The notes: generated by a model from the letters alone, not told the origin. Numbered from the stretch's first letter, positions 43,218 to 52,330 are shown. The stretch is DNA of 64,000 nucleotides from Halomonas sp. TA22 (GCF_013009075.1 NZ_CP053108.1:620001-684000), one strand, 5' to 3'. Program-made: numbers and translations.

Positions 43218-44339
43218 CTATTCGAAGCTGAAGCGCGGCGCCGGCGAGTCCGGCAACAGTACCGCACAGGCTTGAACCTTCTGCAGCAGCTCGGCGTGGG
43301 TCGCTGCCAGCAGGTTGACGTGACCAAGCTTGCGTCCGGCACGCTCTGCCTTGTCGTAGCGGTGCAGGTGAACATCGCCGATGGCGAGAATCGCCGCCGG
43401 GTCACCCTCGCGACCGATCACATTGATCATGCAGGTGGGCAAGCGCGCCTGGGTATCGCCCAACGGCAGGCCCTGGATGGCACGTAGATGGTTCTCGAAC
43501 TGACTGGTCGGTGCCCCGTCCATGCTCCAGTGCCCGGAGTTGTGCACCCGAGGCGCCATCTCGTTGGCGAGCAGCCGGCCGTCGCGGGTCTGGAACAGTT
43601 CCAGGGTCAGCACGCCGACGTAATCCAGCTCGCCGAGCAGGGCGCGGATATAGCCGTCGGCGGTGCGCTGTACGGTCTCGTCGAGATCGGGTAACGGTGC
43701 CAGCGAGTAGCGCAGGATACCGTCGACATGCACGTTCTCGGCCATCGGGTAGAAGACGATCTCGCCGTCGCGGCCACGTACGGCGATGATCGACACCTCG
43801 CGCACGAAGTCGACGAACGCCTCGACGATCAGCCGCGAGTGGCCGATGCTGGCCCAGGCCTTTGACGCTTCGGCGGGGTCCTTGAGCACCGCCTGGCCCT
43901 TGCCGTCGTAGCCTTCGGTGACCGACTTGGCGACCACCGGGCAACCCAGCTCGCGCGCCGCAGCTTCCAGCGCCTCGGCGCTCTCCACCAGCCGATAGGC
44001 CGGGGTAGGAATCGCCAGACGGTCGAACAGCGCCTTCTCTTCGGCCCGGTTCTGGCAGATGCGCAGCGCCTCGCTCGACGGATAGACCGGCTTGCGCGCC
44101 TCGATCTTGCGCACCAGCTCAAGGGGCAGATGCTCGAATTCGTAGGTGACCAGGTCGACCCGGTCCAGGAAGGCATCCAACTGGCGGCGATCCTCCTCGC
44201 CCTCCAGCATCAGCACCTCGCCGATGCCAGCGCTGGGGTGGCCGGTGGTATCCAGAAACACGAAGCGATTGCCCAGCGGATAGCCCGCCAACGCCAGCAT
44301 GCGGCCCAACTGGCCGGCACCGAGAACGCCGATATTCAT
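43218..44339 (-). CDS. purK: N5-carboxyaminoimidazole ribonucleotide synthase
   Basis: A 373-residue ATP-grasp enzyme. The N-terminal MNIGVLGAGQLGRMLALAGYP loop is the PurK start; the ATP-grasp core contains VVAKSVTEGYDGKGQAV, VEAFVDFVREVSIIAVRG, and EMAPRVHNSGHWSMDGAPTSQFENH, the substrate and Mg region. It converts AIR, bicarbonate and ATP to N5-CAIR in purine synthesis, the substrate of PurE, which is encoded just upstream. AAGGAG lies 10 bases before the start. The gap to purE contains a short tandem repeat. Confidence 0.95.
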   Translation of the reverse strand: MNIGVLGAGQLGRMLALAGYPLGNRFVFLDTTGHPSAGIGEVLMLEGEEDRRQLDAFLDRVDLVTYEFEHLPLELVRKIEARKPVYPSSEALRICQNRAEEKALFDRLAIPTPAYRLVESAEALEAAARELGCPVVAKSVTEGYDGKGQAVLKDPAEASKAWASIGHSRLIVEAFVDFVREVSIIAVRGRDGEIVFYPMAENVHVDGILRYSLAPLPDLDETVQRTADGYIRALLGELDYVGVLTLELFQTRDGRLLANEMAPRVHNSGHWSMDGAPTSQFENHLRAIQGLPLGDTQARLPTCMINVIGREGDPAAILAIGDVHLHRYDKAERAGRKLGHVNLLAATHAELLQKVQACAVLLPDSPAPRFSFE

Positions 44340-44356
44340 GCCTGCCTGTCTCCTTT

Positions 44357-44398
44357 CGAGTTCATGCCTGCGAGTTCATGCCTGCGAGTTCATGTCAG
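44357..44398. repeat. 14-bp tandem repeat between purE and purK
   Basis: Two identical copies of CGAGTTCATGCCTG (44357-44370 and 44371-44384) and a third, imperfect copy (44385-44398) stand in a row. They fill most of the 55-base space between purE and purK, the third reaching the purE stop. Read on the gene strand each carries an ATGAACTCG, so false starts are possible. Confidence 0.8.
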
Positions 44399-44901
44399 GC
44401 CTCGCGGGGGTCCGGGTTGTCCAGCACCGCCTGGGTCTGTTCGGCGCGAAATTCTTCGATGGCGGTGCGGATGCGCTCATCCTGCAACGCGACGATCTGT
44501 GCCGCCAGCAAGCCGGCATTGGTGGCGCCCGCCTTGCCGATGGCCAGCGTGCCCACCGCAATGCCACCCGGCATCTGGGCAATCGAGAGCAGCGAGTCGA
44601 GTCCCTTGAGCGACTTCGACTCGACCGGCACGCCGAGTACCGGAAGGAGCGTCTGCGATGCGACCATGCCCGGCAAGTGTGCCGCGCCACCGGCGCCAGC
44701 AATGATCACCTGAAGGCCGCGTTCGGCGGCACCCTTGGCATAGTCGAAGAGCAGATCGGGAGTGCGGTGTGCCGATACCACCCGAGTCTCGAACGGCACG
44801 CCCAGGCGCTCCAGCATCGCCACGCCATGCTCCATGACTGGCCAGTCCGACTTGGACCCCATGATCACGCCCACTAGCGGCGCCTGGTTCGACGACGACA
44901 T
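44395..44901 (-). CDS. purE: N5-carboxyaminoimidazole ribonucleotide mutase
   Basis: A 168-residue class I Pur[18 protein letters not shown] is the phosphate loop, [15 protein letters not shown] carries the catalytic His, and [23 protein letters not shown] closes the active site. It converts N5-CAIR to CAIR and forms octamers. The gene is first of the purEK operon, followed by purK after 55 bases. A slightly longer tail than E. coli PurE ends NPDPREA. AGAGGGGAGTGCC precedes the ATG. Confidence 0.96.
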   Translation of the reverse strand: MSSSNQAPLVGVIMGSKSDWPVMEHGVAMLERLGVPFETRVVSAHRTPDLLFDYAKGAAERGLQVIIAGAGGAAHLPGMVASQTLLPVLGVPVESKSLKGLDSLLSIAQMPGGIAVGTLAIGKAGATNAGLLAAQIVALQDERIRTAIEEFRAEQTQAVLDNPDPREA

Positions 44902-45099
44902 GGCACTCCCCTCTCGCTCGTTGGTCCCGCTCTAGAATGGTGACGGCGCGTCGCGCCGGCTATCGGAAAATCGCGCAGCATACCGCCATATATGGTTTGG
45001 GGAAAGAGCAGGCCAAGACTGCATGGGCATCGCCCATTCGGATCGCCATATTCGGGCTAGGCTATGGTAAGGGTGACTAACGTGCACAAGGAGGCCAGC

Positions 45100-45648
45100 A
45101 TGCCCCACTCGCTACATCGTTATATCGTACCCTATATTGCGCTCGCGCTCGGAGTGACAGGGCAATCCCAGGCCGGCGAGGGCCCTGCGGCTCGCGATCA
45201 TTCGCGCTCTCAAGGCGCATGCGAAGTGAGCGAGATGCAACGGGAGATGCTCGAGCGCGTCAACGCGGCCCGCCAGGAGAGTCGCCAGTGCGGCGATGAC
45301 GACTTCGACGCGGCACGCCCCGTGGCATGGAACTGCGATCTCGCCGCCGCTGCCGAGGCCCACTCACGAGACATGGCCGAAAACGACTACTTCAGCCATA
45401 CCGACCCGGAGGGTGAGGGACTACAGGCCAGGGTCGAGGCCGAAAGTTACAACTGGAGAGCCATCGCCGAGAACATTGCCGCCGGTCAGGAAAGCATTGT
45501 CGAAGTCGTCGAAGGCTGGCTCGCAAGCCCCGGACACTGCGCCAACCTCATGAACGATACCTTTACCGAAATGGGCATGGCCAGGATCGAGGAGGCACAA
45601 TCGCTACGCTCTCCCTACTGGACTCAAGTTTTCGCCCGGCCCCGCTAG
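45100..45648 (+). CDS. Secreted CAP (SCP/PR1) domain protein
   Basis: A 182-residue protein with signal peptide (LHRYIVPYIALALGVTGQSQA) and one CAP domain. Family motifs are MLERVNAARQE, WNCDLAAAAEAHSRDMAENDYFSH-type helix with the conserved His and Glu, WRAIAENIAAGQ and WLASPGHCANLMNDTFTEMGM. Bacterial CAP proteins are exported and often stress linked; some may bind sterols, lipids or peptides, but no activity is established. Four cysteines (CEVS, QCGDD, WNCD, HCANL) may form disulfides. AAGGAGG before the ATG at 45100 fixes the start. Confidence 0.9.
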   Translation: MPHSLHRYIVPYIALALGVTGQSQAGEGPAARDHSRSQGACEVSEMQREMLERVNAARQESRQCGDDDFDAARPVAWNCDLAAAAEAHSRDMAENDYFSHTDPEGEGLQARVEAESYNWRAIAENIAAGQESIVEVVEGWLASPGHCANLMNDTFTEMGMARIEEAQSLRSPYWTQVFARPR

Positions 45649-45689
45649 GTCTTCGCCCGCCCGCCAGTTCACGCAGCCACGAAAATGAA

Positions 45690-45713
45690 TGCCCCCGCCG
45701 TCAGGCAGGGGCA
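45690..45713. terminator. Hairpin between convergent genes
   Basis: TGCCCCCGCC (45690-45699) pairs with GGCAGGGGCA (45704-45713) with one mismatch and loop GTCA, between the CAP gene and the TRAP permease gene. Confidence 0.6.
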
Positions 45714-45736
45714 AGAGGGTCACGACTGTCAGGTCG

Positions 45737-47770
45737 CTAGTAGCCAGCCCTGGGCATCGGGTCCGTCACCTCGCTGCCATGCCGGCGAGCATGCAGCCAG
45801 TTCCCTCCCAGCACCAGGATGATCGCCACCAGGCTTGCCGCCTCACTGTAAATGCTGGGGTAGAACACACCGACGGTTGCTGCCACCAGCACCAGCCGCG
45901 ACAGCGGATTCATTCTAGTGAAGAGGTAGCCCTCAAGGCTCGCCGCGAAGGCCAGCAAGGCGGCGATCGCAATCACGCCGTTCCAGATCACCACCGGTAC
46001 CGGGCCGCCGACGATGATCTCGGGATTGAAGACCATGAACAGCGGAATCAGGTAGAGCCCCTTGGCGAACTTCCACGCCTGGACGCTAGTCTCCATCGGC
46101 TTGCTGCCGGCGATCGCCGCGCCAGCGAAGCCGGCAAGCGCAATCGGTGGCGTGACGTTGGAATCCTGGGAGTACCAGAACACTACCAGGTGGGCGATCA
46201 GCAGCGGCACGCCGAACTCGGCGGTCAGCGCCGGGCCGACCAGCACGATCAGCACGATATAGCTGGCAGTGACCGGCAGGCCCATGCCCAGGATCAGGCT
46301 CGCCAGCAATACCATCACCAGCGCCAGCACCAGGTTGCCGCCGGAGAAGGCCATCATCATCGAGGAGAACTTGAGGCCCAGGCCGGTGAGGCCCACCACA
46401 CCGACGATGATGCCGGCCACGGCGCAGGCCATGGAGACCGCCACCGCGTTGCGCGCGCCGAGTTCGAGTCCTTCGACTAGCTTGACCACTCCTGCCCACA
46501 GCGTGCGGCGAATGCTTGTCGCGGTGATCTTCTGGCCCTGTTGCGGCGCGATGAAGAGGAACCACAGCGCATAGCGCAGCACCGCTACCGCGATCATGGT
46601 GACCACGGCATAGAAGCCCACCCGCATCGGTGACAGGTTCATCACCAGCAGCCACACCAGCACCGCAAGCGGCAGCAGGAAGTGCCAGCCGTCGCGCATC
46701 ACCTGGCGCATCTGCGGCAGCTCCGAGCGCGCCATGCCCTGCATGCCCTGCTTGAGGGCGATGATGTGCACGAACAGGTAGACGGTGGCAAAGTACATGA
46801 TCGCCGGCAGGATACTGACCTTGACCACTTCCAGATAGGGGGTGTTGGTGTATTCGGCAATCAGGAAAGCCCCGGCCCCCATTAACGGCGGGGTGATCTG
46901 CCCACCGGTGGAGGCCGCCGCCTCGATGCCGCCGGCCTGGTGAGGCTTGTAGCCCAGGCGCTTCATCAGCGGGATGGTGAAGGCCCCGGTGGTCACCACG
47001 TTGGCAATCGCACTGCCGGAGATCGAGCCCATGCCGGCCGAGGCGAGCACCGCGGCCTTGGCCGGGCCGCCGCGCTGGCGGCCGGTCGCGGCGTAGGCCA
47101 TGTCGATGAAGAACTTGCCGGCCCCGGTGCTCTCCAGAAAAGCCCCGAACAGCACGAAGATGAAGATGTAGGTCGCGGCCACTCCGAGCGGCAGACCGAA
47201 GATTCCCTCCTGCCCCAGATAGAGCTGGCCGGCGACACGCTCGAGCCCGTAGCCGCGGTGATTCATGATCCCGGGCATGAAGTCCGACAGCCAAGGCAGT
47301 GCCCCACGCGGCCCGGCGAAGGCGTAGATGATCGCCAGCAGGCCGATGATGGTCATTCCCAGGCCCACCGCGCGGCGGCTTGCTTCAAGCACCGTGACTA
47401 CGGCGATACAGGCCACCGTGATGTCGGTCTGGTTCCAGAAGCCCGCACGACTGATGATCTCGTCGAGGTAGAGTACCAGGTAGCCCCCGGTCACCACCGC
47501 GCCTGCGAAGAAGACGATATCGATGATCCAGCCCAGCACGCCGCGCTTGCGATTGGGCCCGAACGCCGGAAACATCAAGAACGCCAGCATCATGATCAGC
47601 GCCAGGTGGATGCCGCGCTGATAGAACAGACCCAGCGGCTGGATCCCCGCCGAGTAGAGCTGAAACAGTGAGAGACCCACCGCCACCAGGGTGATCAGCC
47701 ACAGTACGACGCGTGGCTGAATGGCGCTGCCCCCCGGTATCACGATGGGTGGGGTCGTGGTCTCTTTCAT
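45737..47770 (-). CDS. TRAP transporter fused permease (DctQM fusion, TAXI type)
   Basis: A 677-residue membrane protein with about 16-18 helices. The first 200 residues hold the small DctQ-like unit and the rest the large DctM-like unit, with GAFLESTGAGKFFIDMAYAATG and GSISGSAIANVVTTGAFTIPLMKRLGYKP in the scaffold part, and LASLILGMGLPVTASYIVL in the second re-entrant region. Such fusions are the rule for TAXI-TRAP systems. It imports an organic acid with a sodium gradient; the substrate is unknown, with glutamate reported for one TAXI system. The gene is the third of the set TAXI-DUF1850-permease, 10 bases after the DUF1850 gene. GAGGAATCC precedes the start. Confidence 0.94.
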   Translation of the reverse strand: MKETTTPPIVIPGGSAIQPRVVLWLITLVAVGLSLFQLYSAGIQPLGLFYQRGIHLALIMMLAFLMFPAFGPNRKRGVLGWIIDIVFFAGAVVTGGYLVLYLDEIISRAGFWNQTDITVACIAVVTVLEASRRAVGLGMTIIGLLAIIYAFAGPRGALPWLSDFMPGIMNHRGYGLERVAGQLYLGQEGIFGLPLGVAATYIFIFVLFGAFLESTGAGKFFIDMAYAATGRQRGGPAKAAVLASAGMGSISGSAIANVVTTGAFTIPLMKRLGYKPHQAGGIEAAASTGGQITPPLMGAGAFLIAEYTNTPYLEVVKVSILPAIMYFATVYLFVHIIALKQGMQGMARSELPQMRQVMRDGWHFLLPLAVLVWLLVMNLSPMRVGFYAVVTMIAVAVLRYALWFLFIAPQQGQKITATSIRRTLWAGVVKLVEGLELGARNAVAVSMACAVAGIIVGVVGLTGLGLKFSSMMMAFSGGNLVLALVMVLLASLILGMGLPVTASYIVLIVLVGPALTAEFGVPLLIAHLVVFWYSQDSNVTPPIALAGFAGAAIAGSKPMETSVQAWKFAKGLYLIPLFMVFNPEIIVGGPVPVVIWNGVIAIAALLAFAASLEGYLFTRMNPLSRLVLVAATVGVFYPSIYSEAASLVAIILVLGGNWLHARRHGSEVTDPMPRAGY

Positions 47771-47780
47771 GGATTCCTCG

Positions 47781-48332
47781 TCAGACGTCGTCTGGCTTGT
47801 GTAGTTGTAGGGTGACTCTCTGACCCGCTGCGATATCGCTCAGGCTCGCCTGCCGCTGCCCCTCGGGAGAGTCCCATATCAAGCGATGGTCGACGGCAGC
47901 CGAGCCGACCCGCAAGACATAGCGACTGCCGGGCACCGGCTCATCGATATCGACGATCCAGTAGCCGCCCTGGCCGTCGGAGATCTGTTCGCCACGCCCC
48001 TCGGTATGTCCAAGGCCGGCGGCAAAATCGGGTTGGTGGCTGCGTTCGAGCCACATCCGCCCCTCACGGAAGCGATAGCAGTCGAGCACCGTGAACTTCG
48101 CCACCGAGTGGTTCCAGCCCAAGCACCAGCCATCATCCTCCACCAGCGGCAGGCTGAACAGCCTTTCGCCATAAGCGTCGATCACTTCAAGGACGGTAGG
48201 ATCTTTAGCCCTCTCCTCGGCCTGTGAAGAGAGCGGAGAGAGTGCCAGGCAGCACAGCAGCAGGGCGAGCCACCAGGCCCGCCCTACTTGTCGTTGCTGC
48301 AACGATTGGTGCCGTCGCGACATCAGCCGCAT
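47781..48332 (-). CDS. DUF1850 domain protein, TAXI-TRAP accessory
   Basis: A 183-residue protein with an N-terminal signal or anchor helix (ARAWWLALLLCCLALSPLSSQA region) and a DUF1850 domain: LPLVEDDGWCLGWNHSVAKFTVLDCYRF and YWIVDIDEPVPGSRYVLRVG. GWNHSVxxxxVxD is the most conserved part. Function is unknown, but the gene sits between binding protein and permease of the TAXI-TRAP system, a linkage seen for the family in general. A periplasmic role in the transporter is inferred. The start has no clear ribosome site; ATG 48323 is the alternative. Confidence 0.85.
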   Translation of the reverse strand: MRLMSRRHQSLQQRQVGRAWWLALLLCCLALSPLSSQAEERAKDPTVLEVIDAYGERLFSLPLVEDDGWCLGWNHSVAKFTVLDCYRFREGRMWLERSHQPDFAAGLGHTEGRGEQISDGQGGYWIVDIDEPVPGSRYVLRVGSAAVDHRLIWDSPEGQRQASLSDIAAGQRVTLQLHKPDDV

Positions 48333-48361
48333 GAGCAGAACATCGTATCGTTAAGACTTCA

Positions 48362-49321
48362 TTACGGACGCAGGTCGTCGGGAATATCGGCCTCGACTTC
48401 CTCGTAATAGCGGATCGCACCGGGGTGCAGCGGCACCGGTGTGGAGTTCATGGTGAACTCGATGGTGGTGTCGTTGGCTGCCGGGTGAACGGCGATCAGG
48501 TCGTCGATGCGCTCGAACAGCAGCTTGGTGAGCTCATAGGCGAGCTCCTCGTCCATGTCGGCATTGACGACCAGCACGTTGGGAATGCTGATAGTCTGGA
48601 CCGCTTCGTCCATGCCCTCGTACATGCCGGCACGCAGTTCGTAGGCGGCGAATACCGGCTCCTCCTCACGGGCGTTCTCGATCTCCTCGTCGCTAAGCCC
48701 GATCAGGCGGATATCGCGGGTGGCAGCAAGGTTGAGGATCGAGCTGGTGGGCGGCCCCACGCTCCAGAAACCGGCGTCGATATCGCCATCACGGATCGCA
48801 TCGGCGGTTTCGTTGAAGTTGAGGCGTTGCGGCGTGAAGTCATCGTAGCTGATGCCGTTGGCTTCAAGCACGGCGCGGGCGTTGAGCTCGGTACCGCTAC
48901 CCGGTGCGCCCACCGAGACGCGCTTGCCGCGCAGATCGTCAATGGACTGGATATCGGAGTTGGCAAGCGTCACCAGTTGCACCGCATTGGGGTAGACCGA
49001 GGCCAGGGCGCGGGTATTCTCGATCTGCCGGCCCTCGAAATCGCCGGTGCCCGACCACGCCTGGTAGACGGTATCGGCCAGGGCGATGGCGATATCGGCA
49101 TCGCCGCGCATGATCAGTCCCATGTTCTCGACAGAGGCGCCGGTGACTTCCGCAGTGGCGCTGGCCCCTTCGATGTTGTCGTTGATCAGCTCGGCAAGGC
49201 CGCCACCGATCGGATAGTAGACGCCGCCGGTGCCGCCAGTGGCGATGGAGAGCTGCTGAGCGAGGGCCGCCGGGGCCGTGGCGATCAGCGAGGCAGTAAT
49301 TGCATACTTGAGAATGCGCAT
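48362..49321 (-). CDS. TAXI-family TRAP transporter periplasmic binding protein
   Basis: A 319-residue protein of the TAXI (TRAP-associated extracytoplasmic immunogenic) family. The signal peptide is RILKYAITASLIATAPAALA. LSIATGGTGGVYYPIGGGLAELIND is the family hallmark, followed by GASVENMGLIMRGDADIAIALAD and KRVSVGAPGSGTELNARAVL with the ligand-binding region. The start at 49321 is chosen from the signal peptide and GGAG upstream of it. It is first in the operon with the DUF1850 and fused permease genes, 29 bases away. Confidence 0.93.
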   Translation of the reverse strand: MRILKYAITASLIATAPAALAQQLSIATGGTGGVYYPIGGGLAELINDNIEGASATAEVTGASVENMGLIMRGDADIAIALADTVYQAWSGTGDFEGRQIENTRALASVYPNAVQLVTLANSDIQSIDDLRGKRVSVGAPGSGTELNARAVLEANGISYDDFTPQRLNFNETADAIRDGDIDAGFWSVGPPTSSILNLAATRDIRLIGLSDEEIENAREEEPVFAAYELRAGMYEGMDEAVQTISIPNVLVVNADMDEELAYELTKLLFERIDDLIAVHPAANDTTIEFTMNSTPVPLHPGAIRYYEEVEADIPDDLRP

Positions 49322-49520
49322 GGAGTTCCTCCGGTCGTGAGACCTGAACATTATTATTGGTGATTCGCGTGGTGATACGGCGCTTGCGCCAACATACGCG
49401 ACTGGATACCTGAAGAAGCTAGCACGCTGGCGGCGCACTACACACCACGACTATTGCCCCATTGCCATGGCAGTCGCGGCATGCTCTGTTGATCGATTGG
49501 CCTTGGTGAAGAGCCGACGC

Positions 49521-50060
49521 TTAGCGCTCGCCCATCAGCCACTCGGGCTGCAGCTCGTGCTGCCCTTGGGCGTCGGTGATGAACAGCGTGCCCTCGCTGA
49601 TCATCACCGACCAGTTGATGGTCCGCGGCAGGTCCCGGGCAAGCTCAGCAAGTGGCGCTTCGGGCAGGCTGGCGATATGCAGGTTCTTCAGAGTGCTCAC
49701 CGCCGGCAGTACCCGCGACTCCCACACGCCGACCCGGCCATAGGCGAGCAGCGATACTCGCTCGGCGCGCCGCGAACACCAGGTCAGCCTTTCGGCATCC
49801 GGCAATCCCACCTCGATCCAGTGCAGCACCCGGCCATCCAGGCTCTTCTCCCACAGCGCCGGCTCATCGACATCCGACAAGCCGCGCCCGAAGGCCAGCG
49901 ACTCGCTGTACCACAGCGCATGGGCCAGCAGCCGCGCACTCAAGCGCTGCTCGGTTTCCGACGGATGGCGCGCCACGGTGAAGCGCTGCGTATCATAGAC
50001 CCCGCGATCCAGATCGGTGAGGTTGAGTTCTACCTTATAAGGCGTCGCGGAGAGGGCCAT
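49521..50060 (-). CDS. yaeQ: YaeQ family protein
   Basis: A 179-residue protein recognised by its start (ALSATPYKVELNLTDLDRGVYD), ARHPSETEQRLSARLLAHALWY and TWCSRRAERVSLLAYGRV. The fold resembles PD-(D/E)XK nucleases, with possible active-site residues in WIEVGLPDAERL, but no nuclease activity is established. In E. coli YaeQ has been linked to suppression of an rfaH defect. The start at 50060 is chosen by family resemblance, and no strong ribosome site is seen. Confidence 0.93.
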   Translation of the reverse strand: MALSATPYKVELNLTDLDRGVYDTQRFTVARHPSETEQRLSARLLAHALWYSESLAFGRGLSDVDEPALWEKSLDGRVLHWIEVGLPDAERLTWCSRRAERVSLLAYGRVGVWESRVLPAVSTLKNLHIASLPEAPLAELARDLPRTINWSVMISEGTLFITDAQGQHELQPEWLMGER

Positions 50061-50300
50061 GGCGATATCCTGAGCGTCGAAATAGGCAGGCAGTCTACGC
50101 CATGGATAACGCTGCACGGTACCGGGATATTGCCAGTGCCGTGCGCCATGCCGATGTGAACGAGACTCTGGTGCGTTCGACACCGCCCTAGGGCAGCGCC
50201 CTGCGGTTGGCCTGTTACAAAAATTCTTCGAAACAGGTCTGGAACAACGTGGCAAAACCTTGCATGCTGAACGCGTAAAAAGCCACGCCTACGGAGCCAC

Positions 50301-50570
50301 ATGAGCACGGCACGATTAACGACCGGTTGGGACTTTCGCACTCCTCCGCGACTGACACCCGACCTGGACGTACGAGAACTCGAGAAGCGTTCTCGCCTGA
50401 TGCGCGTCGTCACCCGCCGCATCGCCCTTTCGGAACTGCCCAACCGCGAGATTGCCCAGCGCGCCGGCATCCCTCCCCAACGGCTCAGCGACCTGCTGGC
50501 CGGCAAGATCGAACAATTTTCCGTCGAAGAGTTGGAACTGCTACGCGATAGCGTCGAAGAGGAAGGCTAG
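50301..50570 (+). CDS. Small HTH protein (XRE-like)
   Basis: An 89-residue protein. Residues about 45-85 form an XRE-type helix-turn-helix: ALSELPNREIAQRAGIPPQRLSDLL and KIEQFSVEELELLRDSV. The N-terminus is basic and shows no known domain. Proteins of this type are often orphan regulators or antitoxins, similar to HigA; no toxin gene is beside it. ACGGAGCCAC lies upstream of the ATG. After the stop the same frame stays open for 29 more codons (to 50657), but composition does not decide whether that stretch is a former part of the gene. Confidence 0.8.
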   Translation: MSTARLTTGWDFRTPPRLTPDLDVRELEKRSRLMRVVTRRIALSELPNREIAQRAGIPPQRLSDLLAGKIEQFSVEELELLRDSVEEEG

Positions 50571-50788
50571 CCGTGCCATGACTTGCGCCGGCTGAGCGAG
50601 CTTGCCGGTGCGCAGCTGGTATGCGACGAGGCCGCGGGTATCGAACGCGAGTCGCGCTGAGTGCTGTGCCGTTCGCAGCCGCCCGTTGGGTGTGGCGTGG
50701 CTGGATGGGCGCTTCGTGAAGCGCTACCGCGAATAACTTCTCTTTTTGCTATCATGGCCAGCCGTTTTCCCATCATGGATGTCCACTC

Positions 50789-51658
50789 ATGCTTCGTCGT
50801 CTGTTTCTCGCCAGTACCGCTGGCCTGACGCTGCTCGCCTCCTCTCTGGCGGTTGCCGATACCCTGGTCTTCACCGCTATTCCCGACGAGGACGAGACGC
50901 GCCTGCAGGAGCGCTTCCAGAAGGTCGCCGACTATCTGGCCGACGAGCTCTACGTGGACGTGCGCTTCATTCCGGTCACCTCCTACGCCGCCTCGGTCAC
51001 CGCATTTCGCAACAACCAGGTGCAGCTGGCTTGGTTCGGCGGCTTCACCGGCGTGCAGGCGCGTGAATTGGTGCCGGGATCGCTGGCCATCGCCCAGGGT
51101 GTCGAGGATCCGGAGTACAAGAGCTACTTCATTGCCAACCGCGAGACCGGCATCGAACCCCATGAGGGCGACACCGCTCCGGAAGCGCTGCGCGGCTTGA
51201 CCTTCACCTTCGGCTCGCAGAGCTCCACCTCGGGCCGGCTATTGCCGGAGTACTTCCTGCGCGAGCACCTCGGCGAAGCGCCGCAGGAGCTGTTCGCCCG
51301 GGTCGGCTTCAGCGGTAACCACAGCCGCACCGTGTCGCTGGTGCAGTCCGGCGCCTACCAGGCCGGCGTGCTCAGCTACACGGCATGGGAGAATGAGGTC
51401 GAGGCCGGCAATGTCGACCCCGAGCGCGTGCAGCTCATCTGGGAGTCGCCCTCCTACCCCGACTACCACTGGACGGTGCGCGGCGATGTCGACGAGCGCT
51501 TCGGCGAAGGCTTCACCGAGCGCCTGCAGCAGGCGCTGCTCGACATGGATGATCCCGAACTGCTGGCGAGCTTCCCGCGCAGCGGCTTCATTCCCGCGAG
51601 CAACGACGATTTCAGCATGATCCTCGACGTCGCCCGCGAGCTGGACCTGCTCGACTGA
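50789..51658 (+). CDS. Putative selenate/phosphonate-type ABC transporter binding protein
   Basis: A 289-residue PhnD-family periplasmic binding protein with signal peptide (LRRLFLASTAGLTLLASSLAVA). VFTAIPDEDETRLQERFQ is the first strand; RFIPVTSYAASVTAFRNNQVQLAWFGGFTGVQA is the oxyanion-site region, and FGSQSSTSGRLLPEYFL plus VGFSGNHSRTVSLVQSGAYQAG complete it. The FTAIPDEDE start with a TSGRL site is the pattern of the group annotated as putative selenate transporters; phosphonate or phosphite remain possible. Its stop overlaps the ATPase start (TGATG), so translation is coupled. Confidence 0.88.
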   Translation: MLRRLFLASTAGLTLLASSLAVADTLVFTAIPDEDETRLQERFQKVADYLADELYVDVRFIPVTSYAASVTAFRNNQVQLAWFGGFTGVQARELVPGSLAIAQGVEDPEYKSYFIANRETGIEPHEGDTAPEALRGLTFTFGSQSSTSGRLLPEYFLREHLGEAPQELFARVGFSGNHSRTVSLVQSGAYQAGVLSYTAWENEVEAGNVDPERVQLIWESPSYPDYHWTVRGDVDERFGEGFTERLQQALLDMDDPELLASFPRSGFIPASNDDFSMILDVARELDLLD

Positions 51659-52311
51659 TGAGCTCACTTGCGCTGATCGACGCCGTTGCCGCCTACGGCG
51701 AGATAAGGGTGCTCGGCCCACTGAGCCTGACACTCGCCCCGGGCGAGCATGTCGCGCTGGTGGGCAAGAGCGGCGCCGGCAAGTCGACGCTGCTGTCGAT
51801 GATGTATGACCAGTGGCGCGATCAGGGGGCAGCGCTGATGCCCCAGGACCTGGGGCTAGTGCCGACGCTGTCGGTATTTCACAACGTCTACATGGGGCGA
51901 CTCGACCGCCACCCCTGGTGGCGAAATCTGCTGACCCTGCTGCGTCCACGGCACGGCGATGTGGAGACGATCGACACCCTGCTGGGCAGGCTTGGCATCG
52001 CCGAGAAGCGCTGGGTAGCGTGCGGCGAACTCTCCGGCGGCCAGCGCCAGCGGGTGGCAGCAGCGCGGGTGATCCATCAGGGCGGCCAGGTGCTGCTTGC
52101 CGACGAGCCGGTCTCGGCGCTGGATGGTCCCCAGGCCACCATCGTGATGGACGCGCTCACGGCGACCTATCCGATGTCGGTACTGGCGATGCACGATCTC
52201 GACTTGGCACTGCGCCACTGCAATCGGGTGATCGGCATCCATGCCGGCGAGATCGCCATCGACCAGCCAAGCAGCCGCCTGACCGCCCACGACCTGCTGC
52301 CGCTCTACTGA
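51658..52311 (+). CDS. ABC transporter ATP-binding protein (PhnC-like, selenate-type)
   Basis: A compact 217-residue ATPase. Walker A is GKSGAGKSTLLSMM, the Q-loop LMPQDLGLVPTLSVFHNVYMG, the signature LSGGQRQRVAAARV, Walker B VLLADEPVSALDG and the H-loop AMHDLDLAL. It is shorter than most PhnC proteins (about 250 residues), and VxAMHD replaces the usual VTLHQ/VTHD. The gene begins on the last base of the binding-protein stop and ends 19 bases before the fused permease gene. Confidence 0.9.
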   Translation: MSSLALIDAVAAYGEIRVLGPLSLTLAPGEHVALVGKSGAGKSTLLSMMYDQWRDQGAALMPQDLGLVPTLSVFHNVYMGRLDRHPWWRNLLTLLRPRHGDVETIDTLLGRLGIAEKRWVACGELSGGQRQRVAAARVIHQGGQVLLADEPVSALDGPQATIVMDALTATYPMSVLAMHDLDLALRHCNRVIGIHAGEIAIDQPSSRLTAHDLLPLY

Positions 52312-52330
52312 CCATGGCGCGTCCTTGACT

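Noticed and set aside
44357-44398. Possible CRISPR-like repeats
   Set aside because: The units are only 14 bases and directly adjacent with no spacers; no cas gene is present.
50571-50657. A separate small gene after the HTH protein
   Set aside because: It has no start with a ribosome site; kept only as a note on an in-frame tail.
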